NCBI RefSeq assembly: GCF_033441515.1
Contig: NZ_JAWQJT010000002.1
Span: forward strand, 434,001-498,000
Direction: 5' to 3'
DNA: 64,000 bases
Source: Amycolatopsis solani
GTDB lineage: Bacteria > Actinomycetota > Actinomycetes > Mycobacteriales > Pseudonocardiaceae
Shown: one piece after another, positions 1 to 8,900 of the stretch
Position numbering within the stretch: position 1 is the stretch's first letter
Layout of the letters: each line of letters opens with the position of its first letter
Notes under the pieces: generated by a model
Database searches by the model: none
The model's input: the letters and a program-made list of their open reading frames with translations, nothing else
Told to the model about the DNA's origin: nothing
Program-made: the position numbers and the translations under genes

Positions 1-2891
1 TGCTCGACGGCGGCGAGCAGACCACGGCGTTCACCGCCGACGAGGCGATCGCCGCCGGGGTGGCGCCGGACGTGGCCCGGCGTCCCGGCTACCGGCACGT
101 CCACGGCGTGCTCGACGGCGTCGAGCACTTCGACAACGGGCTCTTCGGGTACACGCCCCGTGACTCCGCCCTGCTCGATCCGCAGCAGCGCATCTTCCTC
201 GAATGCGCCTGGGCCGCGATGGAAGACGCGGGGTACGCGCCGCGCACCGAAGGCGCGCCGGTCGGTGTCTACGCGAGCGTCAGCCAGAACGCCTACCTGC
301 TTTCGCACGTGCTGAAGACGCCGGGGGCGCTGGACCACACCAGCCCGCAGGAGTTCCTGCTCGCCACCGAAAAGGACATGCTGGCGGCGCGCGTCTCCTA
401 CCACCTCGACCTGCGCGGGCCCAGCCTGAGCGTGCAGGCTTCCTGCTCGTCTTCCCTGGTCTCCGTGCACATGGCCTGCCAGGCGCTGATCGCGGGCGAG
501 TGCGAAATGGCGCTGGCCGGCGGCGTCACCGTCCACGTGCCCCAGTACGAGGGGTACGAGTACACGACCGGTTCGGTGTTCTCCTCGACCGGGCACTGCC
601 TGCCCTTCGACGCCCGCGCCGACGGGACGGTCTTCGGCAACGGCGTCGGCGTGGTCGTCCTCAAGCCGTTGGCGGACGCGCTGGCCGACCACGACACGGT
701 CCACGCCGTCATCCTCGGCTCGGCGGTCAACAACGACGGCGCGCGGCGGATGAGCTTCACCGCGCCCGGCGTCGACGGGCAGGTGCGGGTCATCCGCGCC
801 GCGCACCGCGTCGCGGGGGTGGACCCGAGCACCATCACCTACATGGAGACGCACGGGACGGGCACGTCCCTCGGCGACCCGATCGAGTTCGAGGCGCTGA
901 CCGAGGCGTTCGGCGGCGACGGCCCGCCGTGCACGCTCGGCACCCTGAAGGCGCAGGTCGGCCACCTCTCCGGGGCGGCGGGCATCGCGGGCCTGATCAA
1001 GACGGTGCTGGCGCTGGAGCACGGCGTGCTGCCGCCGAGCAGGCACTTCACCCGGCCGAACCCCGACATCGACCTCGACGGCAGCCGGTTCCGGCTGTCC
1101 ACCGAACCCGTGCCGTGGGAGGGGCACCGGCGCGCGGCGATCAGCTCCTTCGGCATCGGCGGGACGAACGCGCACATGGTGCTGGAAGCGCCGCCGGTCC
1201 CGGCGCCCGGCTCGCCGAGCGGCCGCGCGTACGAAGTGCTGCCGCTGTCCGCCCGCGAGGACGAGCCGCTGTTCGCCCTCGCCGCCCGCCTGCGGGAGCA
1301 CCTCGAGGACCGGCCTGACGCCGGACTCGCCGACATCGCCGCCACGCTGCAGAGCGGCCGCACGCCGCTGCGCCGCCGGGTGGCGGTGGCGGTCCCGGAC
1401 CTCGGGTCGGCGATCGACGCGCTGGCCGCCGTGCGCCCGGCGACCGTGGACGCCCGCGACCGCCGGGTGGTCTTCATGTTCCCCGGGCAGGGCGCGCAAC
1501 GGGCCGGCATGGGCCGGGCGCTGTACGAGACCGAGGAGACGTTCCGCGGCTGGATCGACGCCGCGGACGAGCGGCTGGACTTCGATCTGCGCGGCTTGCT
1601 GTACGCCGGCGACCCGGCCGAGAACGCGAAGGTGCTGGCCCGGACCGCCTACACCCAGCCCGCGCTCTTCGCCGTCGAACACGCGCTGGCGCGGCTGTGG
1701 ACCGAGCTCGGGCTGGGGCCGTCGGCGATGATCGGGCACAGCGTCGGGGAGTACGTGGCCGCGACCCTCGCGGGCTGCTTCGAGTTCGGGACCGCGCTCG
1801 ACCTCGTCGCCGAGCGGGCCCGGCTGATGCAGGAGCAGCCGCCTGGCGCGATGCTGAGCGTCAACCTGCCGGCCGACGAGGTGTTCCCGGTGCTGGACGG
1901 CGACCTCGCGGTCGCGGCGGTGAACGGGCCCGCGCTCTGCGCCGTGTCCGGCCCGGTGGCCGCCGTGGCGGCGCTGGAGGAGCGGCTGCGGGCGGACGGC
2001 GTCACGTGCCGCCGGCTGCGCACGTCCCACGCGTTCCACTCGCCGATGATGGCGGGCGTGGCCGAGCGGTTCCGGCCGAAGCTGCGCGCGGCCGCGCCGA
2101 AGCCGCCGGAGATCCCGTTCGTCTCCAACCTGACCGGCGACTGGATCCGCCCCGAAGAGGCCGGGGACCCGGAGTACTGGGTCCGGCACCTGCTCGCCCC
2201 GGTGCGCTTCCACGAAGGGCTGCAGCGGCTGCTGGACGGCCCGCCGTCGGTGCTGCTCGAAGTCGGCCCGGGAGCCACGCTGCGGTCGCTCGCCGGCAAG
2301 ACCGGCGACGACCGGGTCGCGCTCGGCGGCCTGCCCGGCCCGGAGCGCGAGGCCGACGACGCCGCCTACCTGGCCCGGACGCTCGGCCGCCTGTGGGAGG
2401 CGGGCGCGCCGGTGGACTGGACGCTGTGGCGGCGGGGGCCGTGGTCGCGGGTCCCGCTGCCGACCTACCCCTTCCAGCGACGGCGGCACTGGATCGAGCC
2501 GGCCGGGACACCCGCCCCCGAGCCGCCGCCCCGCGCCGAAGCCGTCGAGGTGGCGCCCGCCGGGCTGGCGGAGATCGTCCTGCGCGCCTGGCAGGACCTG
2601 CTCGGCCTGGACCGGGTCGGGCTCGACGACAACTTCTTCGAGCTCGGCGGCCACTCGCTGCTGGCCGCCCGGATCGTCGCGCGGCTGGCCGACGAGACCG
2701 GCGTGCAGCTGCCGGGAGACGCGCTGTACGTCGCGCAAACGCCCGGGGAACTCGTCGCGCTCACCGAAGAAAACGGCTTCGCGGACGGCGGGGACGACCA
2801 GCGGGATCCGGAGGAACTGGCCCGCCTGATCGCGGAGATCGCGGAAATGTCGCCCGCGGAAGTCGAGGACCGCCTCCGCGAGGAAGCCTGA
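1..2891 (+). CDS. Type I polyketide synthase, KS-AT-ACP (5' end outside window)
   Basis: The reading frame is open from base 3 and starts inside a ketosynthase domain, so the gene begins outside the window. The apparent GTG at 60 lies within conserved KS sequence and is not the start. The KS carries its active-site Cys in the ASCSSS motif (codon 444) and both His residues (ETHGTG at codon 852, VGHLSG at codon 963). The acyltransferase has GHSVGE (Ser codon 1740) and the HAFH signature (2028-2039), which in known ATs predicts malonyl-CoA. No KR, DH or ER lies between the AT and the carrier domain; the carrier Ser sits in LGGHSL at codon 2655. The protein ends in an acidic helical tail that may be a docking element. 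The unreduced KS-AT-ACP module and LGGHSL-type carrier fit a hybrid PKS/NRPS line. One extension module is certain; what precedes it is unknown. Confidence 0.95.
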   Translation, partial: LDGGEQTTAFTADEAIAAGVAPDVARRPGYRHVHGVLDGVEHFDNGLFGYTPRDSALLDPQQRIFLECAWAAMEDAGYAPRTEGAPVGVYASVSQNAYLLSHVLKTPGALDHTSPQEFLLATEKDMLAARVSYHLDLRGPSLSVQASCSSSLVSVHMACQALIAGECEMALAGGVTVHVPQYEGYEYTTGSVFSSTGHCLPFDARADGTVFGNGVGVVVLKPLADALADHDTVHAVILGSAVNNDGARRMSFTAPGVDGQVRVIRAAHRVAGVDPSTITYMETHGTGTSLGDPIEFEALTEAFGGDGPPCTLGTLKAQVGHLSGAAGIAGLIKTVLALEHGVLPPSRHFTRPNPDIDLDGSRFRLSTEPVPWEGHRRAAISSFGIGGTNAHMVLEAPPVPAPGSPSGRAYEVLPLSAREDEPLFALAARLREHLEDRPDAGLADIAATLQSGRTPLRRRVAVAVPDLGSAIDALAAVRPATVDARDRRVVFMFPGQGAQRAGMGRALYETEETFRGWIDAADERLDFDLRGLLYAGDPAENAKVLARTAYTQPALFAVEHALARLWTELGLGPSAMIGHSVGEYVAATLAGCFEFGTALDLVAERARLMQEQPPGAMLSVNLPADEVFPVLDGDLAVAAVNGPALCAVSGPVAAVAALEERLRADGVTCRRLRTSHAFHSPMMAGVAERFRPKLRAAAPKPPEIPFVSNLTGDWIRPEEAGDPEYWVRHLLAPVRFHEGLQRLLDGPPSVLLEVGPGATLRSLAGKTGDDRVALGGLPGPEREADDAAYLARTLGRLWEAGAPVDWTLWRRGPWSRVPLPTYPFQRRRHWIEPAGTPAPEPPPRAEAVEVAPAGLAEIVLRAWQDLLGLDRVGLDDNFFELGGHSLLAARIVARLADETGVQLPGDALYVAQTPGELVALTEENGFADGGDDQRDPEELARLIAEIAEMSPAEVEDRLREEA

Positions 2892-2905
2892 CGGAAGCAG
2901 GTGTT

Positions 2906-2924
2906 GTTCAGCGAGGCGTTCAGC
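2906..2924. promoter_or_regulatory. Direct repeat upstream of the SARP gene (possible SARP box)
   Basis: GTTCAGC occurs twice at 12-bp spacing (2906-2912 and 2918-2924), in the gap between the PKS gene and the SARP gene. SARP proteins typically bind direct repeats spaced about one helical turn. The related GTCAG pair at 4866 makes this a candidate autoregulatory site, but the repeat is short and could be chance. Confidence 0.25.
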
Positions 2925-3037
2925 CCCCGCCGTGATGATGGATCCGGCTGAGACCGGAGACCGCTGGGGGAATCCATGGATCGTTCGTGCCGTCGTCGTG
3001 TCCGCTCGTCCGCCGGCTCACCGCCGGTACCGGGCGC

Positions 3038-4858
3038 ATGATGGAATTCCGGATCCTCGGCTGCCTCCAGGTGCGGGACGGCGCCGGGGTGGTCGAGATC
3101 GCCGCCGACAAGCAGCGGACCGTGCTGGCGGTCCTGCTGCTGCGGGCCGGGCAGACCGTGCCCGTGCACGAGCTGGAGGACCAGCTGTGGGGTGACGCGC
3201 CGCCCAGCAAGGCCAAGAACACGTTGCAGGCCTACGTCTACCGGCTCCGGCAGGCCCTGAACTTCGACTCGGACACCGCGCTGGTGACCGAGCCGGGCGG
3301 CTACCGGATGCTGCTGCCCGACGGTGCGCTCGACCTGCACCGCTTCGAGCAGTCGTCGGCGCGGGGCCGCGCGGCGGTCAAAGCCGGGCGCCTCGACGAG
3401 GGGTACGCCGCGCTGCAGGCCGCGCTGGACCTGTGGCGGGGGCCCGCGTTCGCCGACGTGTCGGCCACCGCGTTGCAGGGGGACGCCCAGCGCCTGGAGG
3501 ACCTGCGCATCGCCGTCGCGGAAGACGCCGCGGAGGCCGCGCTCGCGCTGGGCCGGCAGGGGGAACTGGTGCCCCGGCTGGAAACCCTCGTGGGGGCGCA
3601 CCCCTACCGCGAGCGGCTGTGGGCGCTGCTGATGGTCGCGCTCCTCGGTACCGGCTGCCAGGCCGACGCGCTCGCGACCTACGGCCGGGCCCGGGCCCGG
3701 CTGCGCGACGACCTCGGCATCGAGCCGGGGCCGCAGCTGCGTCAGCTGCACCGGGACATCCTGTCCGGGCGGGCGGGCGGCTTCTGGCCGGCGGCGGTGC
3801 CGCGGCAGCGGGTCACCGGCGGGGTACCGGCCCGGCCGGCGGCCGAACTGCCCCGCGACCCCTCGACGTTCGTCGGCCGCCGGGCCGAGCTGGCCGCGGT
3901 CTGCGGCTGGTTCGACGGGGACGGGGCCGGCCGGGTCGGGATGCTCAGCGGCCCGGCGGGCGTCGGCAAGAGCACGCTCGCCGTGCACGCGGCGCACCGG
4001 CTCGCCCCGCGCTTCCCCGACGGCCAGCTCTACGCCAACCTGCACGCGGACGCCGGGAGCACCCCCGCGCCGGCGGAGGTCCTCCGGCGCTGGCTCCCGA
4101 TGCTGGGCGTCACCGCGCTGCCCGCCCGCGAGGAGGAGCTGGCCGCGGTGTTCCGCTCGGCGCTCGCGACCCGGCGCGTGCTCGTCGTCGTGGACGGCGC
4201 GAACTGCCTCGGCGACGTCGACCCGCTGCTGCCCGGCGCGGGCACCTCGGCCGCGCTGGTGACCGGGAAGCGCGCGCTCACCGTGATCGACGGGTCGGTG
4301 CACCGCACCCTCGCCGTCCCGGACGACGAGGAAGCGCTCGAACTGCTGCGCCGCACGGCCGGGTCGCGCCGGGTGGACGCCGAGCCCGGGGCCGCCCGGA
4401 CCGTCGTGCGCCTCTGCGAGAACCTGCCGCTCGCGATCCGCATCGTGGCCGCGCGCCTGGCGGCCCGGCCGGACCTCCCGCTGCGGGCGCTGGCCGGCCA
4501 GTTCCTCGACGAGCGGCGGCGCCTCGACGAGCTCGCCTTCGGCGGGCTGACCCTGCGGGCCCGGATCCGGGCCGGCTACGACCGGCTGTCGTCGGCGGAC
4601 GCGCGGCGGATGTTCCGGCTGCTCGGCGGCCGGCCGCACGACGGCGTGACCCCGCACGAGCTCGCCGCGCTCAGCGGGCTCGCGGTGACCCGGGTCCTCG
4701 GCGCCCTCAACACCCTCGCCGACGTCCACCTGCTGGACGCGCCGCGCGACGGGCGGTACCGGATGTCCACGCTGGTGCGGCTGGTCGCGGCCGAGCTGGC
4801 CCCGGAGCCGGGGGAGGTCAGGCAGCTGCAGGCGGTCTGCACCGGCGACGGCGCGTGA
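3038..4858 (+). CDS. SARP-family transcriptional activator with NB-ARC ATPase domain
   Basis: This is a pathway-type activator of antibiotic clusters. The N-terminus (about residues 1-95, beginning MMEFRILG) is an OmpR-like winged-helix DNA-binding domain, followed by a bacterial transcriptional activation domain of helical repeats (about 100-245). An AfsR-like NTPase follows, with the P-loop GPAGVGKST near residue 305. It stops after the winged-helix part of the NTPase at 606 residues and has no TPR tail, so it is intermediate between short SARPs and full AfsR. The start was set at ATG 3038 (ATG 3041 also possible) because SARPs begin at this motif; the longer frame from GTG 2987 has no family support. 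Its position between the PKS gene and the NRPS operon makes it the likely cluster activator. Confidence 0.9.
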   Translation: MMEFRILGCLQVRDGAGVVEIAADKQRTVLAVLLLRAGQTVPVHELEDQLWGDAPPSKAKNTLQAYVYRLRQALNFDSDTALVTEPGGYRMLLPDGALDLHRFEQSSARGRAAVKAGRLDEGYAALQAALDLWRGPAFADVSATALQGDAQRLEDLRIAVAEDAAEAALALGRQGELVPRLETLVGAHPYRERLWALLMVALLGTGCQADALATYGRARARLRDDLGIEPGPQLRQLHRDILSGRAGGFWPAAVPRQRVTGGVPARPAAELPRDPSTFVGRRAELAAVCGWFDGDGAGRVGMLSGPAGVGKSTLAVHAAHRLAPRFPDGQLYANLHADAGSTPAPAEVLRRWLPMLGVTALPAREEELAAVFRSALATRRVLVVVDGANCLGDVDPLLPGAGTSAALVTGKRALTVIDGSVHRTLAVPDDEEALELLRRTAGSRRVDAEPGAARTVVRLCENLPLAIRIVAARLAARPDLPLRALAGQFLDERRRLDELAFGGLTLRARIRAGYDRLSSADARRMFRLLGGRPHDGVTPHELAALSGLAVTRVLGALNTLADVHLLDAPRDGRYRMSTLVRLVAAELAPEPGEVRQLQAVCTGDGA

Positions 4859-4865
4859 GGGCGCC

Positions 4866-4881
4866 GTCAGCGGCGCGTCAG
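4866..4881. promoter_or_regulatory. 11-bp-period direct repeat before the NRPS operon (candidate SARP site)
   Basis: GTCAG is repeated exactly 11 bp apart (4866-4870 and 4877-4881) in the 80-bp gap before the first gene of the biosynthetic operon, just downstream of the SARP gene. Direct repeats with an 11-bp period are the usual SARP recognition format. No clear -10/-35 pair was recognised next to it. Confidence 0.35.
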
Positions 4882-4938
4882 AGCACTCGGCGAAGGTGGG
4901 AGCCACGGCCGCGCCGCAGGAAGGTGAACCAGCCAGCC

Positions 4939-5991
4939 ATGATCAGTGCCCACGACCACCCGCTCGGCTGGGACACCATCCACGGCCTCTTCGAACGCCG
5001 CCGGGCGGCGGCTCCGGAGGCGGTCGCGGTCTGCCACGGGCGCACCGCGCGCACCTACGCCGAGCTCGACGAGGCGGCCTGCCGCCTCGCGGCGCGGCTG
5101 CGGGCGCGCGGTGCCCGGCGGGGCGGGTACGTCGGGGTGCTGCTCGACCGCTCGCCCGAGCTGGTCGTGGCCCTGCTCGCCGTGCTGAAGTCCGGGGCCG
5201 CCTACATCGGGCTGGAGCCGGCGCAGCCGCCCTGGCGGCTGGGCGTGGTGCTCCGCGACGCCGGTGCCGCGCTGGTGGTCACCCGGACCGACCTCGCCCG
5301 ACGGCTGCCCGGCGACGCCGGACCCGTGGTCCTGGTGGACGAGCCGGTCCCCGCCCCGCCCGGCGACGGTCTCCCGGCCGCGCGCGCCCGCCCGGAAGAC
5401 CTGGCGTGCGTCGTGTACGCCGCGGGTTCGGCCGGCCGGGCGGGGGTCATGGTCGAGCACCGGTGCGTGACCGCGTTCCTCGCCGCGCTCGGCAGCCGCG
5501 TCCGCTCCGGGCCCGGCACCCGGACCCCCCAGTTCGCCGGGATCGCGTCCGACGCGGTCGTCGGCGAGATCTTCGGCCCGCTGACCAGCGGCGGCGCGGT
5601 GGTGCTGCCGCCGCCGGGCGCCGACCTGCTGCGGCTGCTCGACCGGCCGCCACCGGCTTGCGGTGCACCGGAATCGACGTCGATCGTGGTCGCGGCGGGC
5701 CGCCCGCTGCCGTCGGTCGAGGCGTACGTCCTCGACGCCGACCTCTGGCCGGTCGCGTGTGGTGCGGTGGGCGAGCTGTACCTGGGCGGCCCGACGATCT
5801 GCCGCGGTTACCTGGGCCGCCCCGCCCTGACGGCCGAGCTGTTCGGCCCCCACCCGTTCGCCCGGGAGCCGGGTGCCCGGCTCTACCGCACGGGCGATCT
5901 GGCCCGAGTCCTGCCCGACGGCCGCCTCGAAGTCGTCGGCCGCACCGACGACCACGCCCGGCCCCACGCGAAGAGCGGACGAGAGCGATGA
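4939..5991 (+). CDS. Free-standing truncated adenylation-domain-like protein
   Basis: The protein resembles the N-terminal subdomain of an NRPS adenylation domain but has only 350 residues against about 500. The A1/A2-like segment (TYAELDEAACRLA, LLAVLKSGAAYIGLEP) is good. The A3 phosphate-binding loop, normally TSGSTGxPKG, is degraded to AAGSAGRAG and lacks the usual Thr and Lys. The central substrate-pocket portion is shortened. An A6-like GELYLGG and the A7 motif YRTGDL remain, then the frame ends just after the A8 GRTD, so the C-terminal lid with the catalytic A10 Lys is absent. The start is ATG 4939, about 13 nt after AGGAAGG; in-frame GTG 4924 is an alternative. The gene overlaps the NRPS start by 4 bp (ATGA). 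It is probably inactive as an acyl-AMP synthetase and may be structural or a relic. Confidence 0.85.
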   Translation: MISAHDHPLGWDTIHGLFERRRAAAPEAVAVCHGRTARTYAELDEAACRLAARLRARGARRGGYVGVLLDRSPELVVALLAVLKSGAAYIGLEPAQPPWRLGVVLRDAGAALVVTRTDLARRLPGDAGPVVLVDEPVPAPPGDGLPAARARPEDLACVVYAAGSAGRAGVMVEHRCVTAFLAALGSRVRSGPGTRTPQFAGIASDAVVGEIFGPLTSGGAVVLPPPGADLLRLLDRPPPACGAPESTSIVVAAGRPLPSVEAYVLDADLWPVACGAVGELYLGGPTICRGYLGRPALTAELFGPHPFAREPGARLYRTGDLARVLPDGRLEVVGRTDDHARPHAKSGRER

Positions 5992-8900
5992 CCAAGAACC
6001 TGGGCGACCTGACGCCGCAGCAGCGGAAACTGGTGCGCGCGAGACTGGCTCAGCGAGCCGCCGCCCCGGTGCGGGCGGCCACCCCGGCGCAACCCGGCGA
6101 CGGCACCTCGTTTCCCCTCTCCCCGGCGCAGGAGCGGCTGTGGCTGGCCGACCGCCTCTCGCCCGGCCGGTCGGCGCCGGTCACCCTGGCGATCCGCCTG
6201 ACCGGCCCGCTGGACCGCGCCCGGCTGGAAGCCGCGATCGCCGCCGTCGTCGCCCGGCAATCGGCGCTGCGCACGGTGTTCCGCGAGACCCCCGGCGGCC
6301 CCCGCCAGGTCGTCCTCGACGAGTTCCGGCCGCCCGTGGTCACCGCGGAGCCGGCCGAGCTCGCCGAGCGGATCCGGCCGGACTTCGACCTGACCGCCGA
6401 GCCACCGGTGGCCGTGACGCTGTTCGAGACGACCCCGGCCGACCACCTGCTCCTGATCTGCGTCCACCACATCGTCATCGACGGCTGGTCGACGCAGGTC
6501 TTCCTGGACGAGCTGATCGCGCACTACGGCGGGGACGCCGAGCTGCCCGAGCTCCGCCTCTCCTTCGCCGAGTACGCCGTGGCCGAGCGGGAAGCCGCCG
6601 GACGGCTCGCGGAGCAGGTCGCGTACTGGCGCGACCGGCTGGCCGGCGCCCCGGCGCTGTCGACCGTTCCGCCGGACCGGCCCCGCCCGCCGCTGCAGAG
6701 CAGGCAGGGCGCCCACGCGGAGTTCACCGTCGCCGCCGGCGTGACCGACCGGCTGACCGCGCTGGCCCGGCGGGCCGGAGTCACCCTCAACACCGTGGTC
6801 ACGGCGGCCTTCGCGGTCCTGCTCCAGCACGCGACGGGCCAGGACGACGTGCTGTTCGGCACGCCGGTCGCGCGCCGGCGGCGCACTGAGCTCGAGCCGC
6901 TCATCGGCAGCATCGCCGACACCGTCGTGACGCGGGTCGACCTGTCCGGCGGCCCCTCGGGCGAGGAGCTGCTGCGGCGCGTCCAGCGGTCGGCCGCGGC
7001 CGCGGTGGCGCACCAGGACGTCCCGTTCTCCGAGCTGGTGCGCGAACTCGCGCCCGCCCGGCGATCGGCGTACAACCCGCTGTTCCAGATCATGCTGAGC
7101 GTCAGCGAAATCACCGTGGAGGCGAAGGAAGCGGCCGGCGTCACCTTCGCTCCCGAGCGCGTCGAAACCGGCACGACCGAGTTCGACCTGTTCCTCACGG
7201 TGCGCCGCGGGACGGCGGGGCTGACCGGCGTCCTCGGCTACCGCACCGACCTCTACCTGGCCGAGACCGCCCGGTACGTCACCGACGGCCTGGTCGCCGT
7301 GCTGACCGGGCTGGCCGCCGCGCCCGGACACCCGATCGCCGGGCTGCTGCCGGTGCGCCGCCGGGTCGAGGTCGCCGCGTCCTTCACGGCCGAGCCGATG
7401 GGCGACGCGATGCGGTTCTGGGCCGGCTTCCGGCGGGTCCCCGCCGACGCCCGGTTCGCGCCCTACGGCCAGGTGCTCCAGCAGCTGCTCGCCGGGGACG
7501 GCGGCGACGGGCAGGTCGTCCTGCTGCGCTGGAGCGACTGGACCCGCCGCAAAGCCGCTTCGGCGGACTTCCTCGACGGCGTCGTCGACGAGCTCCTCGC
7601 GGGCGTGACGGCGTTCCGCGCCCGGACGGCCGTACCGCTGCTGCTGGTGGTCTGCCCGCCGGAACCCGGCACCGACTTCCCGGCCGCCGACGAACGGCTG
7701 GCGCGGGGCCTGGCCGGCGTGCCGGGGGTCGAGGTGACCTGGCCCGCGGAGTACGCCGCCGTCCTCGGCGTCACCGAGATCGCCGACCCGGCCGCCGACG
7801 CGCTCGGGCAGGTTCCCTACACCGAGGAGTTCTTCGCCGCGCTCGGCACGCTGGCCGTCGACCGCCTGCACGCCGCCTGGGGGACCCCGCCGCCCGGTCC
7901 GGAACGCGCGGCGTACGCCGCCACCCACCTGGCGACCGCCGCGCGGATCGCCGCGGCGGCCCGGCCCGTCGCGGGACCCGCAGCGGATCCGGACGAATAC
8001 GTGGCTCCGCGGACCGAGACGGAGAAGCGGCTGGCGGTGCTCTGGGCCGAGCAGCTCGGCACCGGCGAGACCGGGGTGCGGACGAGTTTCTTCGCGATGG
8101 GCGGGCACTCCCTGCTGGTCACCCGGATGCTTTCGCTGGTGCACCGCGAATTCGGGGTGAGCGTGCCGTTCCACGAGTTCTACGCCGACCCGGTGATCGC
8201 GGCGCTGGCCACCACGATCGACGGGGCGGACGAGCCCGCGCCGGAAGCCGCCGTGATCCTCCCCGCGTCCCGGGACGAGCCCATCGAACCGGCCGCCACC
8301 CAGAAACGCCTGTGGGCGCTCGACCGGCTCGGTGTCCACTCGGGAGCGGTCACCTTCGCGGCCACCCTGACCGGGCCGCTCGACGAGGCGGCGCTGCGCG
8401 CGGCGGTCGGCGACGTCGTGCGGCGCCACGAATCCCTCCGGACGACGATCGGGACCGAGCGGGGCCGTCCGGTCCTGATCGTCCACAAAGGACTCGACTG
8501 CTGGTGGCCCGCCACCGGGTCCGTGGAGACGGCGGTCCGCGAGTTCGCGACGCACCCGTACGACCTGGAAACCGGGCCGCTGCTGCGGGTCCGGCTGCTG
8601 CGGGACGGGCCAGGACGGCACCACCTGCTGATCGGCCTGCACCAGGCCGTCTGCGACAACGAGTCCTGGCACGTCCTGCTCACCGACCTCGCCGCCGCCT
8701 ACCGGGTCCGGCTGAGCCTGGGGGAGCCGCGGCCGCCGCTGCCCGTCCAGATGGCGGATTACGCGGCGTGGGAACGGCTTCACCTGGCCGGCCCGGCCGC
8801 CGGAGCCGACGCGGCGTACTGGGCCGAATGCCTGCGGGACGCGCCGCCGAGACTCGTGCTGGCCCGTGCCCGCCCGCGATCGACCGGGGAAGCCGGGGTG

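Noticed and set aside
2465..4906. An 813-codon open frame on the minus strand opposite the PKS end and the SARP gene
   Set aside because: Low-complexity Arg/Pro/Gly/Gln-rich translation that is the antisense image of two well-supported genes; high GC makes long shadow frames common.
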